Shown one piece after another: positions 50,060 to 60,101 of a stretch of DNA of 64,000 nt. Source of the stretch: 2-02-FULL-66-14 sp037443705. GTDB lineage: Bacteria > Pseudomonadota > Gammaproteobacteria > Burkholderiales > SG8-39. Position numbers and translations under genes: made by a program. Under the pieces are notes generated by a model that was not told where the DNA came from, did no database searches, and saw only the letters and a list, made by a program, of their open reading frames with translations. Position 1 is the stretch's first letter. Every line of letters starts with the position of its first letter. Where the stretch lies: the NCBI GenBank assembly GCA_037443705.1, contig JBBINV010000007.1, positions 1 through 64,000 of the forward strand, in the 5' to 3' direction.

Positions 50060-51169
50060 ATGACCGCCCGCACCACGCCGCCGTTCCGCGCCGACCACGT
50101 AGGAAGCTTTCTGAGGCCCCGGTACCTCCTGGAAGCACGCGACCAGGCCGCGAAGGGAAGCATCACCGCCGCACAGCTGCGCGCGGTGGAAGACCGCGCC
50201 ATCACGGAGGTGGTGAGAGCGCAGGAAGTCGCGGGCCTGCAAGCCATCACCGACGGCGAGTTCCGGCGCACCTACTTCCACATCGATTTCCTGCGGCAGC
50301 TGGGCGGGGTGCAGGCCGACGAGCCGAAGACCGTGCGCAAGCCCGACGGGACCGAGGAGCTCGCGCCGCCCGTGATGCGCGTGATCGGAAAGGTCCGCCA
50401 CGCGGCGAACATCCAGCTCGCCGACTTCGAGTACCTGAAGAGCCAGACCGCGCGCACGCCCAAGGTCACGATCCCCTCGCCAACGATGCTGCACTTCCGC
50501 GGCGGGCGCGCGGGCATCAGCAAGGAGCACTACCCCGAGCTCGAGCCCGATTTCTACGAGGACGTGGCGAAGGCCTACGGCGACGAGCTGCGGTCGCTTG
50601 CCGCTGCGGGCTGCACCTACGTGCAACTGGACGACACGAACCTGGCGTATCTCTGCGATGACAGGATGCGTGAGGCCGCGCGCGCGCGCGGCGACGACCC
50701 GAACGAGCTCCCGCACCGCTACGCCGGGTTCATCAACCGCGTGGTGGCGCAGAAGCCAGCGGGCATGACGCTCGCCATCCACCTGTGCCGCGGCAACTTC
50801 AAGAGCACCTGGGCCGCGCAGGGCGGCTACGAACCCGTGGCGGAGGCACTCCTCAGGGAGATGAACGTGGACGCGTATTTCCTGGAATACGACGACGCGC
50901 GCAGCGGCGACTTCAAGCCGCTGCGGCACCTGCCGAAGGGGAAGATCGTCGTCCTCGGCCTCGTCACCACCAAGCTCGGCGAACTCGAAAAGAAGGACGA
51001 CTTGAAGCGCCGCATCGACGAAGCAGCGAAGTTCGCACCCCTCGACCAGCTGTGCCTCTCACCGCAGTGCGGCTTCTCCAGCACCGTGCACGGCAACGTG
51101 ATCCCGTTTGATGCACAGTGGGCCAAGATCCGGCTCGTGATCGAGACGGCGAACGAGGTGTGGGGCTAA
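50060..51169 (+). CDS. Methionine synthase II-like (MetE C-terminal type, YxjG/YxjH-like)
   Basis: 369 residues. FRADHVGSFLRP (9-20) is the usual N-terminus. Zinc ligands H241, C243 (IHLCRGN), E276 (LEYDDA) and C337 (SPQCGF). It lacks the N-terminal MetE half. GGAG lies about 9 nt before the ATG. Together with the MetE-like gene at 48186 it gives two short methyltransferases within 3 kb. Confidence 0.9.
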   Translation: MTARTTPPFRADHVGSFLRPRYLLEARDQAAKGSITAAQLRAVEDRAITEVVRAQEVAGLQAITDGEFRRTYFHIDFLRQLGGVQADEPKTVRKPDGTEELAPPVMRVIGKVRHAANIQLADFEYLKSQTARTPKVTIPSPTMLHFRGGRAGISKEHYPELEPDFYEDVAKAYGDELRSLAAAGCTYVQLDDTNLAYLCDDRMREAARARGDDPNELPHRYAGFINRVVAQKPAGMTLAIHLCRGNFKSTWAAQGGYEPVAEALLREMNVDAYFLEYDDARSGDFKPLRHLPKGKIVVLGLVTTKLGELEKKDDLKRRIDEAAKFAPLDQLCLSPQCGFSSTVHGNVIPFDAQWAKIRLVIETANEVWG

Positions 51170-51184
51170 CCGGGAAATACGGAC

Positions 51185-51439
51185 GTGGCGCGCTCGCGCC
51201 TCGGTGGGCAAATCGCGCAGGCCGCGGCCTTCTTCGGCACGATCGGAGCGCGGTTTGCATTGATCGGGGGCTTGGCACTTGCGACGCACAAGGTCATACG
51301 CGCCACCCAGGATCTCGAGGATATCCGTGCGCTGCTGCGCACCAACCGCGCCGCCCTGGACGTAGAGGAGCTTCGCGAGTGCTTTCAACTTTTCGACCGC
51401 GAGTCTCTGCTCGATGACCCCCTGCGCCAAACCCGCTGA
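51185..51439 (+). pseudogene. Internally deleted nucleotidyltransferase-like gene
   Basis: 84 codons from GTG at 51185. FALIGGLALATHKVIRAT matches the N-terminal glycine motif of AbiEii-type nucleotidyltransferases, but it passes straight into QDLEDIRALLRTN, which normally stands over 80 residues later. The catalytic DxD region between them is missing, so the product should be inactive. Confidence 0.6.
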
Positions 51440-51596
51440 GCCGCCGTTCGCCGCCGAAGGAGGGCTCGAAGCGCCCGCGCGCCTCGGGCAGGATCCTTAT
51501 GCGGCACTCGACGACCTGATGGCGGTGGTCGAAGCCGTCTGCCCCGTCGGACCGCCGCGCGGCCCGATCAAGGAAGGCAGCGGGTTTCTGATGTGA
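51414..51596 (+). CDS. Small hypothetical protein
   Basis: 60 residues with a plausible helix (DPYAALDDLMAVVEAVCP) and a Pro/Gly-rich tail. It overlaps the end of the deleted nucleotidyltransferase by 26 nt and may be its former partner. No family recognised. Confidence 0.35.
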   Translation: MTPCAKPAEPPFAAEGGLEAPARLGQDPYAALDDLMAVVEAVCPVGPPRGPIKEGSGFLM

Positions 51597-51788
51597 CCGG
51601 GCGGTGCGGCGGCTGACGAGCCGGCCGACCTCGATTCAAGGCCCGCGGCATTTCGATCGGCACGACATCGCGCCCATCAAGGCGCCCGGCGTGCCCCAGA
51701 AGAGCGCCGCGATTCGAAATCGAGCGTCGGGCTGCTTCCAACCGGTTCTGCCGGGTTCCCGCTTCTGGGCGGACCAGGGCCCGATCAC
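51597..51788. other. Intergenic stretch with no recognised feature
   Basis: 192 bp between the small hypothetical gene and the cupin stop. Short open frames cross it on both strands, but none has a ribosome-binding site, a domain, or codon use I can support. No hairpin with a T tract. Confidence 0.5.
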
Positions 51789-52199
51789 TCACCGGAACAG
51801 AGCCTTCCCCCACGCCGCGTTCCAGTCCTCGCCCGCGGCGTCGAGCTCGCGGCCGTCGGCTTCGAAGAATTTGTTCGGGATCTGGAAGACGGCGAGCATG
51901 ACCCCGCCCTGAGGGCCGCCCCAGGCTTCGTGGCGGCTGCCGGCGGGGCGCCAGACGAATTCGCCCGCCCTGCATTCGCCCTCGCCGCAGCACAGGCTTC
52001 CTTCGAGCACGTAGGTCTGCTCCACGAGCACGTGCTCGTGATCGGGCAGGCGCGCGCCCGGGGCCATCCTGAGAAGCATCGTGAGGAGACCCGTGTCGCG
52101 CTCGAAGTAGAGCGTTTTCGTCTCCACGCCCGGAAAGCGCGTCTTCTCCCAGGGCAGGCCCTGCGCTCTCACGAAGCGGCTCGCAAGCGGCGCGGTCAC
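51789..52199 (-). CDS. Cupin domain protein
   Basis: 136 residues. DHEHVLVEQTYVLEG and GEFVWRPAGSRHEA give the two cupin motifs with metal-binding His/Glu/His. Start is GTG at 52199, overlapping the pyruvate kinase stop (GTGA). ChrR-like cupins are similar; function unknown. Confidence 0.8.
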   Translation of the reverse strand: MTAPLASRFVRAQGLPWEKTRFPGVETKTLYFERDTGLLTMLLRMAPGARLPDHEHVLVEQTYVLEGSLCCGEGECRAGEFVWRPAGSRHEAWGGPQGGVMLAVFQIPNKFFEADGRELDAAGEDWNAAWGKALFR

Positions 52200-53635
52200 G
52201 GCTTGCGGTGCTCGCCTACGCGCACGATCTTCATGGTGTTGGTGCCTCCGGCCTTGCCGATCGGCTCGCCGATGGTGAGGACGATCAGATCGCCCATCTT
52301 CACCACGCCGTTCGCCACGAGCACGTTCTCGGCTTCCGCGAGCAGCTCCTCGCGGTCGTGGCCCACGTACTTGACCATCAGCGGATAGACGTCCCGAAAG
52401 AGCGCGCAGCGATAGCGCGTGGAGGTCTGCGAGGTGAGCGCGTAGATCGGCACGCCGCAGTTGAGGCGCGACATCCACAGCGCCGTGGAGCCCGACTCGG
52501 TGAGGGTGGCGATCGCCTTGGCCTTCATGTGGAACGCGGTGAACAGCGCCGCCATCGCGATCGACTGGTCCACCCGCGAGAAGACGCGATTCAGGAAATC
52601 CTGCTCGAGGTTGAGCGGCAGCGTCTGCTCGGCCTCCACGCAGATGCGATCCATCGCCTCGATCACCTCTACGGGGTATCTTCCGCTCGCGGTCTCGGCC
52701 GACAGCATCACCGCGTCCGTGCCGTCGAGCACCGCGTTCGCGACGTCCGACACCTCGGCGCGCGTGGGCACCGGGCTCGCAATCATCGACTCCATCATCT
52801 GCGTCGCGGTGATGGTGAGCTTGTTCGCCTCCCGCGCCAGACGAATCATCTTCTTCTGGAGCGCCGGGACCGAGGCGTCGCCGACCTCGACCGCGAGGTC
52901 GCCGCGCGCCACCATGATGCCATCGCACGCGTCCATGATGTCCTTGAGCGCGCCCTGCCCCACGGCCTCGGCGCGCTCGATCTTGGCGATGAGGAACGAC
53001 TTTCCGCCCGCGGCGCGCGTAAGCTCGCGCGCCATGTACATGTCGGCCCCGGACTTGGGGAAGGACACCGCGAGGTAATCGGCCTGGAGTTTCGCCGCGG
53101 TGCGGATGTCCTCCATGTCCTTCGGCGTGAGTGCAGGCGCGGACAGTCCCCCGCCCTGCCGGTTGATGCCCTTGTTGTTGGACAGCACGCCGCCGTGGCG
53201 CACCACGGTGTGCACCTCCTCGCCGCGCACCGCCGTCACGTCGAGCACGATCCTGCCGTCGTCGAGCAGCAGTACCGAGCCTTCGGCCACGTCGCGCGGC
53301 AGCTCCTTGTAGTCGAGGCCCGCGCGCGTGCCGTCGCCTAGGGCGCACGCGGCGTCGAGGACGAATTTCTGCCCCTTCTCCAGCGTGACCTTGCCGTCGC
53401 GGAACTTGCCGACGCGGATCTTGGGACCCTGCAGGTCGCACATGATCGCGACGGTGCGCCCGGTCTTGCGCGCGATGTCCTTTACGAGATCCGCGCGCGC
53501 GAGATGGTCTTCGGCGGCGCCGTGCGAGAAGTTGAGCCGCACCACGTCTACGCCGGCACGCACCATGCGCTCGAGCGTTGCAGGATCGCTCGAGGCGGGT
53601 CCGAGCGTGGCGACGATCTTGGTGCTTCGGAGCAT
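52196..53635 (-). CDS. pyk: Pyruvate kinase
   Basis: 479 residues; makes pyruvate and ATP from phosphoenolpyruvate. STKIVATLGPAS (4-15), DLQGPKIRVG, AKIER and the MESM...PTRAEVSDVANAV region are diagnostic. Start at the ATG at 53635; TACACT ends 6 nt upstream and no Shine-Dalgarno exists, so it may have its own leaderless promoter although it follows the Calvin operon. Confidence 0.95.
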   Translation of the reverse strand: MLRSTKIVATLGPASSDPATLERMVRAGVDVVRLNFSHGAAEDHLARADLVKDIARKTGRTVAIMCDLQGPKIRVGKFRDGKVTLEKGQKFVLDAACALGDGTRAGLDYKELPRDVAEGSVLLLDDGRIVLDVTAVRGEEVHTVVRHGGVLSNNKGINRQGGGLSAPALTPKDMEDIRTAAKLQADYLAVSFPKSGADMYMARELTRAAGGKSFLIAKIERAEAVGQGALKDIMDACDGIMVARGDLAVEVGDASVPALQKKMIRLAREANKLTITATQMMESMIASPVPTRAEVSDVANAVLDGTDAVMLSAETASGRYPVEVIEAMDRICVEAEQTLPLNLEQDFLNRVFSRVDQSIAMAALFTAFHMKAKAIATLTESGSTALWMSRLNCGVPIYALTSQTSTRYRCALFRDVYPLMVKYVGHDREELLAEAENVLVANGVVKMGDLIVLTIGEPIGKAGGTNTMKIVRVGEHRKP

Positions 53636-53641
53636 CGTGGC

Positions 53642-53647
53642 AGTGTA
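53642..53647 (-). promoter_or_regulatory. -10-like TACACT, probable leaderless promoter of pyk
   Basis: TACACT on the minus strand ends 6 nt before the pyk ATG. Confidence 0.45.
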
Positions 53648-53892
53648 ACATCGCACGGTGAGCCGACTCCGGCACCGCGCTGGCTGCCGCCGGCGCATTC
53701 GTCGGCGCGTTCGGCCTCGCGCAGACACCGAGGCGACGCGCGCGCCGAAGTCGCGAAGCCCGCGGTTGCGGTCGACACGGTGTTCCCCGGTGCGGACCGG
53801 GAAGGCCGCTTCGACTACCCGGCCGATCCGGGCCTGGAGACGGTAAACCCCGACATGCAGGACGCCGGCGCCGGCGTCAGCCTCAAGAAACG

Positions 53893-53896
<4 letters not shown>
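53646..53896 (+). other. Possible decayed small secreted-protein gene
   Basis: The pgk-pyk gap. One plus-strand frame encodes LAAAGAFVGAFGLAQ (about 53680-53724), resembling a signal peptide end. A different frame then encodes an acidic natural-looking C-terminus (FPGADREGRFDYPADPGLE) ending in TAG at 53894-53896. A frameshift between them and the lack of a start codon suggest a remnant. Weak support. Confidence 0.3.
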
Positions 53897-55050
<1,154 letters not shown>

Positions 55051-56064
55051 CTATCTTGCGTTCATCAGCGCGACCGCGACGTCGAGCATGCGGTTCGAGA
55101 ACCCCCACTCGTTGTCATACCATGCCGACACTTTCACGAGCGTTCCGTTCGAGACCTTGGTGAGGGTCGAATCGAACACCGAGCTCGCCGGACAGTGGTT
55201 GAAGTCGGAGGAAACGAGCGGGTCCTTGTTGTACTGCAGGATCCCCTTGAGGTCGCCCTTCGCCGCCTCGAGCACCGCGGCGTTCACCTCGTCCACCGTC
55301 GTGGCCTTCCTGGAAACAAAGCTCAGGTCGACGATCGACACGTTGATCGTGGGCACGCGGATCGCGAAGCCGTCGAGCTTGCCATTCAGGTGCGGGAGCA
55401 CCAGCCCCACCGCGGCGGCCGCGCCGGTCTTGGTCGGGATCATGTTCTGGGACGCGGAGCGCGCGCGGCGCAAGTCCTTGTGATAGACGTCGGTCAGGAC
55501 CTGGTCGTTGGTGTAGGAATGCACCGTGGTCATCAGGCCCGAGACCACCCCGATGCGGTCATCCAGCGCCTTCACGAGCGGCGCGAGGCAGTTGGTGGTG
55601 CACGAGGCGTTGGAGATTACGGTATCCGCGCCATTGAGCGCCGCGTGGTTCACGCCGTAAACGATGGTGCGGTCGACGTCCTTCTCGCCCGGCGCCGAGA
55701 TGATCACCTTCTTCGCGCCCGCCGCGACGTGCGCGCCGGCCTTCGCCTTGCTGGTGAAAAGTCCCGTGCACTCCATCACGACGTCGACGCCCATCGCCTT
55801 CCAGGGAAGCTTTGCGGGATCGCGCTCGGCGAGCACCTTGATGCGATCGCCGTTCACCACGAGCGCGTCGCCGTCCACCTCGACGGTGCCCTTGAAGCGC
55901 CCGTGCGCGGTGTCGTACTTGAGGAGGTGCGCGTTGGTCGCGGCATCGCCCAGGTCGTTCAGCGCGACGAACGCAAGCCCGTGCTTCCTGTCGCTTTCGT
56001 AGAAGGCGCGCAGCACGTTGCGCCCGATCCGGCCGAAGCCGTTGATTGCCACCTTGATGGTCAT
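55051..56064 (-). CDS. gap: Glyceraldehyde-3-phosphate dehydrogenase, type I
   Basis: 337 residues. INGFGRIGRNVLRA (7-20); catalytic C155 in SNASCTTNCLAP. Reduces 1,3-bisphosphoglycerate in the cycle or acts in glycolysis. Overlaps the transketolase stop by 4 nt. Confidence 0.97.
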   Translation of the reverse strand: MTIKVAINGFGRIGRNVLRAFYESDRKHGLAFVALNDLGDAATNAHLLKYDTAHGRFKGTVEVDGDALVVNGDRIKVLAERDPAKLPWKAMGVDVVMECTGLFTSKAKAGAHVAAGAKKVIISAPGEKDVDRTIVYGVNHAALNGADTVISNASCTTNCLAPLVKALDDRIGVVSGLMTTVHSYTNDQVLTDVYHKDLRRARSASQNMIPTKTGAAAAVGLVLPHLNGKLDGFAIRVPTINVSIVDLSFVSRKATTVDEVNAAVLEAAKGDLKGILQYNKDPLVSSDFNHCPASSVFDSTLTKVSNGTLVKVSAWYDNEWGFSNRMLDVAVALMNAR

Positions 56065-58100
56065 GGGATCACGCTCCTTGCAACCTTGGCCACGTTTTCG
56101 GCGGTGAAGCCGAAGTGCTTGAACAGTTCGCTCGCAGGCGCCGATTCCCCGAAGCGGTCGATGCCGACCACCGCGCCCTCCGCACCCACGTACTTGCGCC
56201 AGTAGTCGGTGACACCCGCTTCAATCGCGACGCGCGGGATCGCAGGCGGCAGGACCGACGCCCGGTAAGCCTCCGTCTGGCGATCGAATACCGAGGTCGA
56301 AGGTATCGAAACGACCCGCACCGGCACCCCCTCGTCCGCCAGGAGCTTCTGCGCCTGCAGCGCGAGCGCGACTTCCGACCCCGTTGCGACCAGAACGGCG
56401 CGCGGGCTGCCGTTCGCTTCCGAAATGACGTATCCGCCCTTGCGGACCGCCGCGAGCTGCTCGGGATCGCGCTTGTGGAAAGGCAGGTTCTGCCGGGAAA
56501 GGAGCAGCGCCGTGGGACCGCTCGCGCGCTCGATGCCCGAGGCCCACGCGATCGCGGACTCCACGGTGTCGCACGGTCGCCAGACATCCAGGTTCGGGAT
56601 CAGGCGCAGGGTGGCGGCATGCTCTATCGGCTGGTGCGTCGGCCCATCCTCGCCCAGGCCGATCGAGTCGTGCGTGAAGACGTAGATCACGCGAACCTGC
56701 ATCAGCGCCGCCATGCGAATGGCGTTGCGTGCGTAGTCGGAGAACACGAGGAAGGTGCCGCCGTACGGGATGAAGCCGCCGTGCAGCGCCACGCCGTTCA
56801 TGATCGCGCACATGCCGAACTCGCGCACCCCGTAGAAGAGGTAATTGCCCTCGCCCTCGCGCGCGATTGCCTTCGACGCCTTCACCATGGTGAGGTTCGA
56901 GCCGGTGAGGTCGGCCGAGCCGCCAAGGAGCTCGGGGATCGCCGGTTTGAGCGCCTCGAGCACATTTTGCGAGGCCTTTCGAGTCGCAACGGTCTCCGCT
57001 TTCTGATTGATCTCCTCCAGCAGGGAATCGAGACGCTCCCCGAGATCCTCGCGCAGCTCTCCCTTCATCCGGCGCCGGAAATCGGCTGCGAGCTCGGGAT
57101 GCGCTTCCTCGTACGCCTCGAACAGCTTCGCCCACCTGCGCTCGGCGCGCTTGCCGGCCTTGCGCGCGTCCCACGCCGCGTACACGTGCGGCGGGACGAC
57201 GAACGGGGGATGCGGCCAGCCGATCGCGGCGCGCGTCGCCGCGATCTCCGCTTCGCCGAGCGGCGCGCCGTGTGCCGCGCCGGTGTTCGCCTTGTGCGGC
57301 GCGCCCTTCGCGATCACGGTCTTGCAGCAGATGAGCGTGGGGCGGGAAGTCTCGCGCTTCGCCTTGCGGATCGCGCGATCCACGGCTTGCACGTCGTGGC
57401 CGTCGACGTTCGCGATCACCTGCCAGCCGTAGCCGGCGAAGCGCTTGGGCACGTCGTCGGTGTACCAGTTGGCGATGTGCGCCTTTTCCGAGTCGATCGA
57501 GATGCCGTTGTCGTCGTAGAGCGCGATCAGCTTCCCCAATCCCAGCGTGCCGGCGAGGGAACAGGCCTCGTGCGACACGCCCTCCATCATGCAGCCGTCG
57601 CCCATGAACACGAACGTGTAATGGTCGACGATCTCGAACCCGGGGCGGTTGAAGTGCGCTGCGAGCAGCCGCTCGGCGAGCGCCATGCCGACCGCGTTCG
57701 AGATGCCCTGTCCGAGCGGTCCCGTCGTGGTCTCTACGCCGGGCGCGCAGCCGCGCTCGGGATGCCCGGGGGTCTTCGAGCCCAGTTGCCGGAAACGCTT
57801 GAGTTCCTCGATCGGCAGGTCGTAGCCGGTGAGATGCAGCAGCGCGTAGAGCAGCATCGAGCCGTGGCCGTTCGAGAGCACGAAGCGGTCGCGGTTCGCC
57901 CAAGCGGGATCCGCAGGGTTGTGCCGGAGGTGCCTGCTCCAGAGCGCCACGGCGATCTCGGCCATGCCCATCGGCATGCCCGGATGGCCGGACTTGGCGG
58001 CCTCGACCGCGTCCATCGCGAGCGCACGCAGCGCGTTCGCCATGTCGGCCTCGAGGTTCGTCCCGGTGCGGTTCAAGGGCGCGGTGGCCAGATCGTTCAT
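56061..58100 (-). CDS. cbbT: Transketolase
   Basis: 679 residues. SGHPGMPMG (37-45), thiamine diphosphate motif GDGCMMEG (167-174) through DDN (196-198), and a pyrimidine domain with THDSIGLGEDGPTHQP. Regenerates pentose phosphates in the Calvin cycle. 27 bp after the aldolase gene. Confidence 0.96.
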   Translation of the reverse strand: MNDLATAPLNRTGTNLEADMANALRALAMDAVEAAKSGHPGMPMGMAEIAVALWSRHLRHNPADPAWANRDRFVLSNGHGSMLLYALLHLTGYDLPIEELKRFRQLGSKTPGHPERGCAPGVETTTGPLGQGISNAVGMALAERLLAAHFNRPGFEIVDHYTFVFMGDGCMMEGVSHEACSLAGTLGLGKLIALYDDNGISIDSEKAHIANWYTDDVPKRFAGYGWQVIANVDGHDVQAVDRAIRKAKRETSRPTLICCKTVIAKGAPHKANTGAAHGAPLGEAEIAATRAAIGWPHPPFVVPPHVYAAWDARKAGKRAERRWAKLFEAYEEAHPELAADFRRRMKGELREDLGERLDSLLEEINQKAETVATRKASQNVLEALKPAIPELLGGSADLTGSNLTMVKASKAIAREGEGNYLFYGVREFGMCAIMNGVALHGGFIPYGGTFLVFSDYARNAIRMAALMQVRVIYVFTHDSIGLGEDGPTHQPIEHAATLRLIPNLDVWRPCDTVESAIAWASGIERASGPTALLLSRQNLPFHKRDPEQLAAVRKGGYVISEANGSPRAVLVATGSEVALALQAQKLLADEGVPVRVVSIPSTSVFDRQTEAYRASVLPPAIPRVAIEAGVTDYWRKYVGAEGAVVGIDRFGESAPASELFKHFGFTAENVAKVARSVIP

Positions 58101-58127
58101 GACGTGAAGAAAAATTATCTTAGAAAA

Positions 58128-59186
58128 TCACGCGGCGCGCGACAGTGACTTCGAATAACGAAGCGCCATTCGCTCGAGCGGCTCGGGGCGGATGCGTGTG
58201 GCCTGCCCGGCGCAGCCGAATGCCTCGAACCTTTCCCTGCACAGCGCGCGCGCCGCGAGCATCGCGTCCTTGAGGAACTTGCGCGGGTCGAACTCCGACG
58301 GGTCCCTGGCCATCGCGCGGCGGATCGCGCCGGTCATCGCGAGGCGTATGTCGGTGTCGATGTTGATCTTCCGGACACCGTGGCGGATACCTTCGCGGAT
58401 CGCCTCGACCGGCACGCCGTAGGTCTCCTTGATCCGGCCGCCGTGCTCGCGGATCACCGCGAGCCAGTCCTGCGGAACGGACGACGAGCCGTGCATCACG
58501 AGATGCGTCTCCGGGATCTTTTCGTGGATCGCGCGGATGCGGTCGATCGCGAGCACGTCTCCGGTCGGCTTCTTCGTGAACTTGTACGCGCCGTGCGAGG
58601 TTCCGATCGCGACCGCGAGCGCATCCACGCCCGTGCGGCGCACGAAGTCGGCCGCCTGGCCGGGATCGGTGAGCAGCTGCTCGCGCGAAAGCGCCCCTTC
58701 CGCCCCCACGCCGTCCTCCTTTCCGGCGGTGCCCGTTTCGAGCGAGCCCAGGCACCCGAGCTCGCCCTCGACCGAAACGCCGACCGCGTGCGCCATCTCG
58801 GCGACCTTGCGCGTCACCTCGACGTTGTACTCGTACATGGAGGGCGTCTTCATGTCCTCCAGCAGCGATCCGTCCATCATCACGCTGGTGAAGCCGGAGC
58901 GGATCGCGCTCTGGCACACCGCGGGGCTCGCGCCGTGGTCTTGGTGCAGCACCACCGGAATCGCGGGGTAGGACTCGACCGCCGCCTCCACCATCTTCCG
59001 GAGAAACGCCTCGCCCGCGTACTTGCGCGCGCCCGCCGAGGCCTGCAGGATCACGGGACTCTGCGTTTCCTCTGCCGCCTGCATGATCGCCTGGATCTGC
59101 TCCAGGTTGTTGATGTTGAACGCCGGCACGCCGTAGCCGTGCTCGGCCGCGTGGTCCAGCAGCTGCCTCAGAGACATCAGTGCCAT
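58128..59186 (-). CDS. cbbA: Class II fructose/sedoheptulose-bisphosphate aldolase
   Basis: 352 residues, zinc-dependent. H81, D83 and H84 (VVLHQDHG) and GELGCLGSLETG with a KINIDTDIR stretch are class II, Calvin-type motifs. The ATG at 59186 is 14 bp after the phosphoribulokinase stop; a second ATG nine bases on (MSLRQLL) is possible. Confidence 0.96.
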   Translation of the reverse strand: MALMSLRQLLDHAAEHGYGVPAFNINNLEQIQAIMQAAEETQSPVILQASAGARKYAGEAFLRKMVEAAVESYPAIPVVLHQDHGASPAVCQSAIRSGFTSVMMDGSLLEDMKTPSMYEYNVEVTRKVAEMAHAVGVSVEGELGCLGSLETGTAGKEDGVGAEGALSREQLLTDPGQAADFVRRTGVDALAVAIGTSHGAYKFTKKPTGDVLAIDRIRAIHEKIPETHLVMHGSSSVPQDWLAVIREHGGRIKETYGVPVEAIREGIRHGVRKINIDTDIRLAMTGAIRRAMARDPSEFDPRKFLKDAMLAARALCRERFEAFGCAGQATRIRPEPLERMALRYSKSLSRAA

Positions 59187-59200
59187 CGGTCGATTCCCTC

Positions 59201-60085
59201 CTATCCTTTCTCGATCGCGAGCTTCCGGCGCTCCATCAGACGCCAGATCATGGGCGTGAAGATGAGCTGCATCGCGAGGTCCATCTTGCCGCCAGGGGCG
59301 ACGATCGTATTCGGGCGCGACATGAACGAGTCGTGCAGCATCGTAAGCAGGTACGGAAAGTCGATGCCGCGCGGGTTGGCGAACCGGATCACGAGGAAGC
59401 TCTCGTCCGGCGTCGGAATGTGGCGCGCGATAAAGGGATTCGAAGTGTCGACGATCGGAACGCGCTGGAAGTTGATGTGGGTGCGCCCGAATTGGGGAAT
59501 GATGTAGTTCACGTAGTCGGGCATGCGGCGCAGGATCGTGTCGGTCACCGCCTCGGTCGTGTAGCCGCGCGCAGCGCGGTCGCGGTGCAGCTTCTGGATC
59601 CACTCAAGGTTGATCACCGGCACCACGCCGATGAGAAGGTCGACGTGCTGCGCGACGTTCACCTTGTCGGTGACCACCGCGCCGTGCAGCCCTTCGTAAA
59701 AGAGCACGTCGGTGCCCTCCGGGAGGTCCTCCCACCCGGTGAAGGTGCCGGGCTTCTGCCCGTAGGGCGCCGCCTCGGCTTCGTCGTGCAGGTACTTGCG
59801 CGTGCGCCCGCGCCCGGATTCGGCGTAGCTGCGGAACAGCGTTTCGAGCTCCTCGAACAGGTTGTTCTCGGGGCCGAAGTGGCTGAAGTGCTGGTTGCCG
59901 CGCGCGAGCTCCTCGGCCATGCGCGCCTTCATCTCGGCGCGGTCGTAGCGGTGGAACGCGTCGCCCTCGACGAACGCAGGTCTGACTCCCTCGCGCCGGA
60001 AGATCGCGTCGAAGGTGCGCATCACCGAGGTGGTGCCTGCGCCGGAAGAGCCGGTGATCGCGATGATCGGGTGCCTCGCGGACAT
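59201..60085 (-). CDS. prkB: Phosphoribulokinase
   Basis: 294 residues, octameric proteobacterial type. P-loop TGSSGAGTTS (11-20); EGDAFHRYDR and FYEGLHGAVV bind ribulose 5-phosphate. Makes ribulose 1,5-bisphosphate. GGAGGCGAG precedes the ATG at 60085. Key marker of an operating Calvin cycle. Confidence 0.97.
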   Translation of the reverse strand: MSARHPIIAITGSSGAGTTSVMRTFDAIFRREGVRPAFVEGDAFHRYDRAEMKARMAEELARGNQHFSHFGPENNLFEELETLFRSYAESGRGRTRKYLHDEAEAAPYGQKPGTFTGWEDLPEGTDVLFYEGLHGAVVTDKVNVAQHVDLLIGVVPVINLEWIQKLHRDRAARGYTTEAVTDTILRRMPDYVNYIIPQFGRTHINFQRVPIVDTSNPFIARHIPTPDESFLVIRFANPRGIDFPYLLTMLHDSFMSRPNTIVAPGGKMDLAMQLIFTPMIWRLMERRKLAIEKG

Positions 60086-60101
60086 GGCGCTCGCCTCCCC
60101 G

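Noticed and set aside
51597..51788. Open frames on both strands after the small hypothetical gene
   Set aside because: No start signal, domain or convincing composition; likely part of decayed sequence.
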